Part shown: piece by piece, positions 57,001 through 64,000 of the stretch
How positions within the stretch are numbered: position 1 is the first letter of the stretch
How the letters are laid out: each line of letters opens with the position of its first letter
Source of the DNA: Chrysemys picta bellii
Taxonomy: Eukaryota; Chordata; Testudines; Emydidae
Reading direction: 5' to 3'
Length of the DNA stretch: 64,000 nt
Assembly: GCF_011386835.1 (NCBI RefSeq)
Contig: NC_088792.1
Span: 37,810,882-37,874,881 of the forward strand
Position numbers and translations under genes: made by a program
Notes under the pieces: model-generated
What the model saw: only the letters and a program-made list of their open reading frames with translations
What the model was told of the DNA's origin: nothing
The model's database searches: none

Positions 57001-60000
57001 ATCATTAAGCTCTTGTATACTCAGTTCCTCCAAAGACAAAAGTTTCACTCCAGGCTTTACCTACAGGAAAATTAGAATAAAAGAAAATAAATTTTATTCT
57101 ATTAAAGGTGAATGAAAAAGCTTATTTTGAAAAAATAAGGTTAAAAAGAATCATTTAAGATTCTGAATCTTTAACAGAATGTAGCTGAGAACTTAAAATT
57201 ATAAACACATTTAAAAATAAAATACATAAAAATCAGTTGCTTCTTCACTTACCTGCCATTGAAAAGCTGCTTTACAAATAATTTCATTTGTAATTGTTGT
57301 TATACTAGTATATAATCCAAAACTAGTTCAGAATAAAGACAGGTTCATACAATCCAGGGTTGGATTTTTAAAAGCATTCAAGTGATTTAGGAGCACAAAC
57401 CCCATTGACTTTCAATAGGACTTGTGCTCCTAACATACTTGGGTATTTTTGAGGATCCCACCCACAGTTAAGACAGCAACAGATGACAAAGTATGGAGTG
57501 GTCCTTCTAGAAAGGCCATTTTATGGGAAAGAGGGCTGTAACAAAGCACATTTTGGTCTTTGCAAAAAGAAGAACAGGAGTACTTGTGGCACCTTAGAGA
57601 CTAACAAATTTATTAGAGCATAAGCTTTCGTGGACTACAGCCCACTTCTTCGGATGCATATATCCGAAGAAGTGGGCTGTAGTCCACGAAAGCTTATGCT
57701 CTAATAAATTTGTTAGTCTCTAAGGTGCCACAAGTCCTCCTGTTCTTCTTTTTGCGGATACAGACTAACACGGCTGCTACTCTGATACTTTTCATTTTGG
57801 TCTTTGTTATATTCACATCCTGTTAATTCCTTTTGTGAAAAAACAACATAGTTATTTAGATGGCAGATTAATATATTATACTAATAGCTGATATTATACT
57901 GGATATGGCAGTTGGGTCAAGTAATACACTATCTGTGCAGTTTCCCACATAACCAATGAATTGTTCCATGCAAATTAAGTGTAGAATAAGGGTGGTGACT
58001 GGTTGAGTTACCTCTGGTATCTCAATGGTCGAGGACTCTTGGCATGGCATAGATACATGCCTTACTATGGCTGAATATCTCACAGGTATAATTAGTAAAG
58101 TAAAAATGGCTGTGAACTCAAAACTGTACAGTAGCAGACTGTGAATCACAGGCAGGGCTGACAAGAGGACGAGGGAAGCCGGTACAAATTACCCGGGCCC
58201 GGCGGTCTGGAAGGGGTCCGGGGCCCAGCTTCCCCCCCTCTCGTCAGCCCTGTTTAGCCAGTCCGCCTTTGCTGGGGGGCCCGAAAATTTTTTTCACCGG
58301 GGCCCGAACCCGCTCTCGGCGGCCCTGATCACAGGGATGACTGAACCTGGTGATATTCTGAACAAAAAGAGCTCTGAACCATGCTTGTTGTTTCCATTGC
58401 TTCACACTGACTCAGCAGACACTAGGCTTCAGAGTGACACTCAGAGGACAATCTTATTATACAGACTGTAGTGAAAAAGAGCAGGAGAGGAGCCAAGCAT
58501 CTCAGGAGGGATCCGAGAAAGGAGACAGTGGTTGCAAAGCACTTATGGTCAGCGGGAAGATTCCAGATATGGGGACAGCATGAGAAAAGATGTGGGTTTA
58601 TTTGCCAAAGAAGGTGATCAAAAGAGTGACAAAATGCACCAAGCAACAGAGGGTCCTGTGGCACCTTTGAGACTAACAGGACTGTTAGTCTCAAAGGTGC
58701 CACAGGACCCTCTGTTGCTTTTTACAGATTCAGACTAACACGGCTACCCCTCTGATACCTAAAATGCACCAAGTTGGCACAGCACAGTACAGGAGAAGGG
58801 AGCAAGGTGATTCAAGGGACCAGATCCTGGTCCCTGCTATGACTCCTTTGTATTCTGGAGGCATGACATGGCCATAAACCCAATACTTTGTCCGAAGGAG
58901 TGAAAAATCAGGCCCTGCATAGACTTTTAAATAATACTTAAAGTAATTTACCTGACCATAATCATAGAACCCATCAGTAATTATGTTACTGGATGATAAG
59001 TACCCCATTTGGCTGTATTTTTGGGAAAGGTTGTTATCAAGTAGCTTGTCCAGAGCTCCTTCACTGAAGTTATTTTTGCGCCCTGTTGACAAGTTAATTT
59101 CTTCCAGGATGTCTAAAGCACTGTTCAACAAAACAGAAACAATTGTTCAATTAATGTGACTAATCCATCATTAAGTACTAATTAATTCATTACTACACAG
59201 TACAGAGATGGTACTCTGCACTGCTATTCTGGAGACACATTTATTTTCAATCCTAGCCTCCTGCCCTTTGGGTCAGCAGGAGGCTGTGAATGGGGTGCAG
59301 CATTCTGTCTCTGTAGGAAAAACATCCTTCATATTACTCACAAGCAAAAGCCATTCCTCTAGCCAGTTAAGTAGAAGCATTAAGACAAAGGAGAGTTCTA
59401 GTTAGTTCTCAGTCAGAAGGATGTTGACTGTGTCAGAGATCTTGAAGATAAGGGGAGTGTAAAAGTAGAGAAAACAGAAGGATAATCTGAACTCATATAA
59501 GAACCTGGTGAGTTAACTATGTATTATGTATATTTTATAGTACAAAATAACCAAATATACAATTCCACAGAAGAGTTACGGTTCTTCCATAAGCCTTGCT
59601 GGCTAACACAGCTAACTCAGATGATGATGTATGGAGATTCTAGAGTCCTTGTAGAGGAAGAAAAGAGTAATTATCTTGCACGGCATTCATTTTTGTGATG
59701 TTTCAGCACAACTACATTTACTTAGGACTTGGAAGCAAAATTCAGCCTTTGTGTAATGTGTGCAAATCCATTCTTTACGGATGATTTGTGACCACTGAAA
59801 TGAGATGAAAAATGGTCAGAGTGCTGATGGGGAAAGTCTCGTGCTGAATCTAACCAATTGTGCAATAAAGAATTTTTAAGATTTTGTGCTGTGTGAAAGA
59901 AGAGTTTCTCTGTTTCTACCACAGTCTGCTATGTTTTGATCAGCAGTTTTCACCTGAGCGGCATACTACCTGACTAATCCAGGCTGTTTTTGCACAGCGT

Positions 60001-63000
60001 CTGGTACAAGTGACAACCACAGAAGAAATTTCAAGTGCCTTTGCAGAGAAAATCAAACAGATTCAGACTGAACTGCCTGCTTTTGTGGGTGCAGGATGAT
60101 ATCTAGTAGGTACAAACTTCTCAGTTTAAATTTAGGCCAGTGATGCTCACTAAGGTACTAGAAGTACTGGGAATTCTTCAAGCCACAACCTGTGCTTCAG
60201 ACCTATGTCCTTCCTGCCTGGTGAACACCAAGGAAGAACAGGATGCATTGTTGATGGAGATGATCAACGCCTCCCTTAGGAAAGGCAGGTTGCTGGCTTT
60301 TACATGGAAAGCCGTTGTCCAACCATTACTCGTTAATGGCACTTGAGCTGACAAGCTGTCCAACTACTGTCCAGTAATCTTCCATTTTTCGTTAAGATTA
60401 TCATGAAGGTGATGGAAAGACAGCTTTCTGAGTAATTAGACATGTCATATTGCCCTGGCCTTTAACAATCTGTGCACAGGCTTTCAATATTGTTGACCAT
60501 GAGCTGTTGTTCACTCACCTGTGAACCCTAGCAGGAGTAAACAGAGCTGATCTTCAGTAGCTTCATTCCCACCTATCAGGGAGGTTCAAGGTGTTAACTG
60601 TGGGAAATTGTTTTTCTGCCCCAATGATTTTCTGATGGGGAATTCTTGCCTCACTTTCCTCTTCAATGTGGATATATTACGAGGTTTAAGGAGGTGTGGG
60701 CTACAGTATTGTATACTGATGACTCAGTTTAATGCGCCTGATCCAAAGCCTATTTGGTCAATGGAAGTATTTTTATTGACTTCAGTGGGCTTTGGATAAG
60801 GCCTCATATGGCTATTTCATCTGACTCAGTCAGTGCTATCAACTTCCTTACCAAGCATTTGGCTGAGAATGGGATGAGGATGAGGGCTAATTGGCTGATG
60901 CTCAATCCAAGTAAGACAGAAGCAATGCTGCTGGTAATACGGGACAAGTAGTGGGAAAATGTAACAAAGACAATATCTGCCCTTCATTCATTGCCAGAAT
61001 TTGAAGTCTGGGATTACTGCAGCATCCCCAGCTGCTATTAGAAGAATATAAACCTGAAGTGATCAGAACAGTTTTTTTCATGTATGTCCAGTCAGGAGAT
61101 TGCAACCATTTGGATGCAACCTTATTGCTGTCATCTGTACCATTGTCACCTTGAGATTAAATTTACCCTGGTGCGCTCTACGTGGGGTTACACCTTAAAC
61201 CAACTTGGAAACTGCAGCTCACGCTGAATGCTGTATCTCATTGGTTAGGTGGAGTTTCCCATCAGGAGCACATTACAGTAGTGTTCCATGTGAGCTGCAG
61301 TGACTGCCTGTTGGTTTCTGGGTGGAGTTTTAGGGTTTGGTTTTCATACTTTTGGTTTGTAGCTGGGGTGGGTATTTTTCCCTTCCTAGGTCTGGGGAGA
61401 CTGTTGCATTTATTTTGTTGGTATTTGCTTGATTGTATTTTATGTATGACAAAGGCACTCAAAACCCTGGATAGGCACTTTTTTTGTACACATCTCAATA
61501 TATAAAAATTCTGTTGACCTCAATGGGATTGCACTTCCTCACATGTGGGCTGAATTTGGCCAATAGTGCTAATCTCAATTATATATGGCCTTTGCATGGT
61601 GGCCCCTAAGTTTTGTTGATATAAGTTCACCTTTAATGTTAAACAGAGTTTTATTAAGTTCCGTCATAGTAACAATACTGAGAATGCTTCCGTAACTTCA
61701 GGCAGGCAGGCAGGCCCCATTTCAAGCTATTTTCTTCTAGTATAGTTGACATGTAGAATCTATAACTTTCCTTCTGAAATAAATGTTATGTCGTGAAACT
61801 AATTTAGTTTAAAAAAATGCACAATTAACTTTGGTATAAAATCAAAAATATACAAACAGCAGCTTTGTTAGCATCTTCATCCAAACCATGCCCTCTACAC
61901 CCTGACACTACTTCTACTCACCCTAGTCTGCAAAGTTCAACTGCTGTTAGTTCATCGCTTGCACAAACCATAACTGCCCAACAGGCATTTCTTCTGACTT
62001 CATCATTCTTAGAATGTAGCAATTTAACGAGTGGTTCAAGTCCACTTGCAATTCTTAACTAAAAACAGACACGAAAACATTCATCATGTAGCGTTACGTT
62101 CAACCCACTGAGGAAAGTTTGTGCAAGCCCCTCTGAAACACTCAAGTCCTGAAGAGAAGCTATGTGGGTGGATGGAAGGGACTTGCAGAATGTCCAGATA
62201 CAAGCTTTCTGCATCTACTGCACACTCCAAATAGAAAAAGAAGCTTAAGGGTGGGCTGGAAAAATACACATACCCATTCTATCTCCAGTCTCTTTGTCAT
62301 TATACTCTAAAAATTGTACAGAATGTACATCCCAAGGTTGTCATGGAGAGTTGTACAGCATTCTCAGAGTTCTGATGCCTCCTGGCAACTAATTTACATC
62401 ACAATATTTATTAATTTGTGTTGTCTTGTATGTATGCCATAGTCTCATTAACACCCTTTCTTCTGGGGTGCTCCAGTACATCTTCCAAATACTCATGGAA
62501 ATATCAATCATTCAAATTTTCAGGGGGAAATATGTTCTAAGTATGTAGATACAGATAAATGGATAAGCCCAGGCCCCATATTTCCTGACCTGACCAGCTG
62601 CCTTGACCCTTGAGAAGGTTTTCTATTTATGGGATGTGAATGTGCAAGAAGAGTCAAAACACAGCCATTGATAAATAAGTAGGCACAGGTTCACTTAGTG
62701 GGTCTGATTGACCAAAGGATTCATTATCTTCTCCATGAATTATGTTTACAAGAGTAATGTCCAACTCTCCTAATAGAGGGTTAATTACTGTGCCACAAGG
62801 GCCTGGAAGGTGGATAGTAAAACAACAATAGGGGAAGCTCCTGAGCTTCAAAAAGGTCCTTTTGGGGGATAAATTAATTTTAAATGTTTATGAAAGTTGG
62901 TGGTTAAGTTTCATAAGGGGGGAAAGCTCACTGAAATCATTGGAGCTTCACCGGAGATGAACTTGGTCCATTCAGCTTTATGTATATCTTCAGCAATGAA

Positions 63001-63500
63001 ATGAAGATTACAGAGGGTCCTTTATATTTCAGTTTTTCCAAGTGCTCATGCCAAACTGAACTAAGCTTATCTGAATGAGAATTTATCTATTAAGGAGACA
63101 CAAATTGATTTACTTTATATAAAATAAAGGATTTTTTCAGACACAAATATTAAATTGTTAGTCCCAGAGTCAGTAAAACACAAACATTAGTTTTATTTAA
63201 AAAAAGTAAATATAATAAATATCCACAGAGCAGATAAAAGGTAACGTAAGACTTACCTCAGTTCTTGCATCAGCGTCACAACCAAGTGCAGCCACAGTGA
63301 GTGCTGCTTTGCTTTGTACCAGGCTGTTGGTAGACTGTAGTGGTTCTACAATTGCATTCATAACACCATGGATGCTGAGACGTAATGGCTCCTGCATGGC
63401 CATATTTGTTAGTACTGCAGCTGCATTAGCAACAGTCCCATCTCTCTTAGCACTCAGGACATTTATTAATGGCTCGATTCCTTCAGCTTCAGCAACAGCA
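42092..63500 (-). CDS. ARMC3: ARMC3, armadillo repeat-containing protein 3 (C-terminal nine exons)
   Basis: Nine minus-strand exons with GT-AG borders and consistent phases encode 467 residues and a stop: 63500-63257, 62058-61922, 59120-58952, 57060-56960, 55449-55366, 52859-52767, 48822-48619, 46031-45869, 42301-42092. In order they give the last armadillo repeats, a conserved KYSQMGYLSSSNIITDGFYD block, a Ser-rich linker, a Lys/Glu tract and a C-terminal domain with YHRALLFK and RIGIGCSLVRGEYGRAWNEV, the pattern of the EDR1 family shared with plant CTR1/EDR1 kinases. Mammalian ARMC3 is about 870 residues and is expressed mainly in testis and ciliated cells. The N-terminal half lies right of the window. 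No frameshift or premature stop was seen in any exon. Confidence 0.96.
42302..45868. other. ARMC3: ARMC3 final intron
   Basis: A 3.6-kb intron holding a Harbinger-like element (44699-44994). Otherwise nothing is recognised. The stretch 43500-44110 is richer in GC and in open frames but shows no family-like protein or splice-flanked exon. Confidence 0.5.
44699..44994. mobile_element. Harbinger-like element
   Basis: Ends GGCTGTATCTACACTGCAG and CTGCAGTGTAGACATACCC. The inverted ends are well matched but the target duplication is not clear. Confidence 0.7.
45869..46031 (-). CDS. ARMC3: ARMC3 exon, EDR1-type domain start
   Basis: 163 bp. The acceptor is TTAAAACAG and the donor is GTATAT. One base completes Leu, then 54 codons from FVADKMGGPI to FYHRALLFK. 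It contains FSWELHISEIEFELK. Confidence 0.96.
46032..48618. other. ARMC3: ARMC3 intron with two Harbinger-like elements
   Basis: An intron of about 2.6 kb. A short element lies at about 47409-47523 (CTGTCTACACGGGG to AGACCTGGCC) and a fuller one at 47847-48141. The rest is AT-rich and unassigned. Confidence 0.5.
47847..48141. mobile_element. PIF/Harbinger MITE
   Basis: Left GGGTATATCTACACTTAATC, right GTGTGGACCAGGCC followed by TAA (left flank TGA). The internal part CAGGGGTGTGGATTTTTCACATCC also occurs in 47409-47523 in similar form. Confidence 0.7.
48619..48822 (-). CDS. ARMC3: ARMC3 exon, Lys/Glu tract
   Basis: 204 bp, donor GTGAGT. It starts by completing Arg, then KGKGKKEEDKPKEEEE, a highly charged linker. 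It then gives LPPFDSILLDYIIDASK and KEQVVTLA. The charged tract is typical of ARMC3 between its Ser-rich linker and the C-terminal domain. Confidence 0.95.
49214..51074. mobile_element. 1.86-kb hAT element with 8-bp TSD
   Basis: Left CAAGGCTGGCCTTAGGTA, right TTCCTAAGGCTGGCCCTG. The exact duplication TCTATAAC is at 49206-49213 and 51075-51082. The outer parts are GC-rich and the interior (about 49690-50580) is strongly AT-rich. No transposase is recognised, so it is a non-autonomous or internally replaced copy. Both ends carry a GGGCGAAAGCCCAGGGTGCC-like theme. Confidence 0.9.
52265..52650 (-). mobile_element. CR1 3' fragment, reverse orientation
   Basis: AAGGCCAGAAGGGACCATTCTG and ATCTAGTCTGACC are the familiar CR1 3' phrases of turtles and archosaurs. 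The following 350 bases keep the same family character. It lies in an ARMC3 intron. Confidence 0.75.
52767..52859 (-). CDS. ARMC3: ARMC3 exon, Ser-rich linker
   Basis: 93 bp. The acceptor is AATTTCAATAG and the donor is GTATTA. The nearby alternative acceptor GCAG, five bases in, would break the frame, so the outer AG is chosen. It gives AVVSPVEEKQDSSGRSPSSL then SKSSTREKGS. Confidence 0.94.
54003..54066. repeat. (GATA)n microsatellite, about 15 units
   Basis: An uninterrupted run of GATA units, with a shorter related run at 54311-54324 on the far side of an insertion. Confidence 0.95.
54068..54310 (+). mobile_element. Foldback retroposon inserted in the GATA repeat
   Basis: The head is GTTGTAGCCGGGTTGGTCCC, then a stem from GACAAGTGAGTGAAG through TTTTATTGGGCCAACTTCTG. 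The complementary arm (CAGAAGCTGGCTCAATAAAAGG, CTCACTCATCTTGTC) follows after a loop of about 80 bases. Flanking AGATAGATAGATAT on both sides suggests a target duplication within the microsatellite. Confidence 0.65.
54510..55115 (+). mobile_element. Probable solo LTR or LTR-like fragment
   Basis: Contains GAAGCAGATTGTATTAGG, G-run 54702-54712, CAAAGGGCTTTTGATATAAAAAAGCTGGG (TATA-like), then TCTCTGTAAGGCTTTTACCTAAGAATAAATGTGC (polyadenylation-like signal) and TTTTGTGGTAACTTG. The order of promoter-like and polyadenylation-like parts is that of an LTR. The ends are not resolved. Confidence 0.5.
55366..55449 (-). CDS. ARMC3: ARMC3 exon, Ser-rich linker
   Basis: 84 bp. The acceptor is CCCTCAG and the donor is GTATGA. 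One base completes Val, then AEDKSQDLYYGRTTSSSSIR and KSSKERT plus two bases. It resembles the next exon in design (EDKS..GR..SSS..KSS.KE), suggesting an old internal exon duplication. Confidence 0.94.
55557..55835. mobile_element. Mariner-like MITE ('ACAGGTTGAACC' ends)
   Basis: Left TACAGGTTGAACCTCTCTAG, right CTTGAGAGGTTCAACCTGTA, a long inverted pair with TA at both ends. The size of about 279 bp fits a non-autonomous Tc1/mariner-type element. Confidence 0.8.
55836..56725. other. ARMC3: ARMC3 intron, nothing recognised
   Basis: Unassigned intron sequence between the two mariner-like elements. Confidence 0.35.
56727..56918. mobile_element. Mariner-like MITE ('ACCTCTACC' ends), copy 1
   Basis: Left TACACCTCTACCTC, right GAGGTAGAGGTGTA, with TA ends. 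The core includes GATATAACACGAATTCGGATAT and CTCCGG. A second copy is at 63664-63856. Confidence 0.85.
56960..57060 (-). CDS. ARMC3: ARMC3 exon after the KYSQMGYLSSSN block
   Basis: 101 bp. The acceptor is TTTTCCTGTAG and the donor is GTGAGT. 33 codons from VKPGVKLLSLEELSIQELND to NAKLPE, plus two bases. It lies only 41 bases from the mariner-like element, so the donor intron start was almost hit by the insertion. Confidence 0.95.
57549..57806 (-). mobile_element. Foldback retroposon with 14-bp TSD
   Basis: CATTTTGGTCTTTG flanks both sides (57549-57562 and 57793-57806). The minus-strand head is TCAGAGTAGCAGCCGTGTTAGTC. The stem arms of about 95 bases meet at GGATGCATATATCCG near 57659. It is the same subfamily as 10851-11083 (GTACTTGTGGCACCTTAGAG). 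Confidence 0.85.
58153..58327. mobile_element. 175-bp hAT-like element with 8-bp TSD
   Basis: Left CAGGGCTGACAAGAGG, right TCGGCGGCCCTG. The exact duplication ATCACAGG is at 58145-58152 and 58328-58335. Confidence 0.9.
58631..58773 (-). mobile_element. Short foldback retroposon with 13-bp TSD
   Basis: AAAATGCACCAAG flanks both sides (58631-58643 and 58761-58773). The minus-strand head TCAGAGGGGTAGCCGTGTTAGTC is followed by arms of about 38 bases (AGCAACAGAGGGTCCTGTGG and its complement) meeting near 58681. It is the smallest of the five. Confidence 0.87.
58952..59120 (-). CDS. ARMC3: ARMC3 exon with KYSQMGYLSSSN block
   Basis: 169 bp. The acceptor is GTTGAACAG and the donor is GTAAAT. One base completes Gly, then ALDILEEINLSTGRKNNFSE, DKLLDNNLS, KYSQMGYLSSSNIITDGFYD and YGQ. 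This block is the segment by which I first recognised ARMC3. Confidence 0.97.
59121..61921. other. ARMC3: ARMC3 intron with an L2 remnant
   Basis: A 2.8-kb intron. The right part holds the L2-like remnant at about 60000-61260. The left part (59121-60000) is unassigned. Confidence 0.5.
60000..61260 (+). mobile_element. Decayed L2-like LINE fragment
   Basis: Plus-strand patches in L2 order: a Phe-Asn-Ile-Val-Asp-His-Glu motif-A-like piece near 60485, a LFNVDI piece near 60662, and LMLNPSKTEAMLLVI at 60898-60942. The frames are broken throughout. Confidence 0.65.
61922..62058 (-). CDS. ARMC3: ARMC3 exon, armadillo repeats
   Basis: 137 bp. The acceptor is GTCTGTTTTTAG and the donor is GTGAGT. 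45 codons: LRIASGLEPLVKLLHSKNDE, VRRNACWAVMVCASDEL, TAVELCRL plus GG. Typical armadillo helix pattern. Confidence 0.96.
62059..63256. other. ARMC3: ARMC3 intron, nothing recognised
   Basis: A 1.2-kb intron without a clear repeat or extra exon. Confidence 0.45.
63257..63500 (-). CDS. ARMC3: ARMC3 exon, armadillo repeats
   Basis: 244 bp. The acceptor is ATTTAACTAG and the donor is GTAAGT. One base, then 81 codons: AVAEAEGIEPLINVLSAKRD, GTVANAAAVLTNMAMQEPL and so on to ALTVAALGCDADARTE. Two to three armadillo helices are visible. The preceding exon is right of the window. Confidence 0.96.
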
Positions 63501-63663
63501 CTAGTTAAATCGGGGTGGGGGAAATCTCTATTACTTTAAAGCCAAATATATATATATTTTAAACTTAAGGTATTTACAAACCAAATCAATATTTTATCTC
63601 AAAAAGAACATGAATAAAATGTTAAAAAACAACAGTGATTGTTTGTACAACTCTGAATTACAG

Positions 63664-63856
63664 CACACCTCTACCCTGATATATCGCGACCTGATATAAC
63701 ACGAATTCAGATATAACGTGGTAAAGCAGTGCTCCGGGAGGGTGGTGCTGCGCACTCTGGCGGATCAAAGCAAGTTTGATATAACACCGTTTCACCTATA
63801 CCGCAGTAAGATTTTTTGGCTCCCGAGCACAAAGTTGTATCAGGGTAGAGGTGTAT
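63664..63856. mobile_element. Mariner-like MITE ('ACCTCTACC' ends), copy 2
   Basis: Left CACACCTCTACCCTGATATA, right GGGTAGAGGTGTATA. It shares the core with 56727-56918 (GATATAACACGAATTC, GTAAGATTTTTTGGCTCCCGAG). The two differ at many positions, so they are separate old insertions. Confidence 0.85.
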
Positions 63857-64000
63857 ATAAATGCACCTAACCTGAAAAATACTCTGATACCAGTAAAACA
63901 TTTCATTCATTGGGTGGAGTTGAGGAAGGCACAGCGTGAACAGATGACAAAGAGCCAGACACTCCTGAGTTCTAATGACAGCTCAGACATGGATTCCTTC

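Larger units (their letters stand above)
57061..58951. other. ARMC3: ARMC3 intron with three transposable elements
   Basis: A 1.9-kb intron carrying two foldback retroposons and one hAT element (listed separately). The dispersed 'attttcaaaag' type repeat lies at about 57355-57480. Confidence 0.55.

Noticed and set aside
1..64000. CRISPR-like arrays, tRNA or rRNA genes
   Set aside because: Direct repeats present are microsatellites or transposon copies. No cloverleaf-like tRNA or rRNA segment was recognised.

Overview
The window looks like nuclear DNA of a turtle (a crocodilian is the closest alternative). It has introns and long, mostly non-coding, repeat-rich sequence. The repeats are the mix I know from turtle genomes: CR1 tails, old L2 and MIR copies, abundant hAT and PIF/Harbinger miniature elements, and hairpin-shaped retroposons with a GTAGCCGTGTTAGTC-type head. 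This placement rests on recalled repeat types and gene content, not on a search. No prokaryotic or organellar features are seen.

Two protein-coding genes are supported, both on the minus strand and both cut by a window edge. On the right, nine exons (42092-63500) encode the C-terminal 467 residues of ARMC3: the end of the armadillo array, a Ser/Lys/Glu-rich linker and the EDR1-type C-terminal domain with its stop codon. The N-terminal exons lie beyond position 64000. On the left, two certain exons (8010-8122 and 6944-7020), plus a candidate first exon in a CpG-rich block (12997-13246), belong to MSRB2, the mitochondrial methionine-R-sulfoxide reductase. The exons with the catalytic region and the second zinc pair are not in the window and should lie left of position 1. 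ARMC3 followed by MSRB2 in the same orientation is the order found on human 10p12, so this is a conserved syntenic block.

Layout: 1-7 kb is MSRB2 intron 3, holding a decayed L1-like LINE, a CR1, a MIR and a hAT element. 7-13 kb holds MSRB2 exons 1-3, with an L2 interrupted by a Harbinger element in intron 1. 13-42 kb is intergenic, with a template-switch-like palindrome at 14.5-15.1 kb, a 155-bp duplication at 24.8/25.7 kb, an endogenous retrovirus remnant at 26.9-28.8 kb, and many hAT and Harbinger elements. 42-64 kb is the 3' half of ARMC3, with transposons in every large intron.

The most unusual signals are structural. (1) A hairpin retroposon at 14.6 kb has acquired an inverted copy of its own left flank with a microhomology junction. 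(2) At least five insertions share the same head-plus-foldback design, four of them with clear 13-14 bp target duplications. (3) A 400-bp mosaic in MSRB2 intron 3 matches, in inverted orientation, two separate places 31 and 38 kb away at near identity. Coordinates of exons, repeat ends and target-site duplications were read by eye and checked by reading frame or by matching ends.
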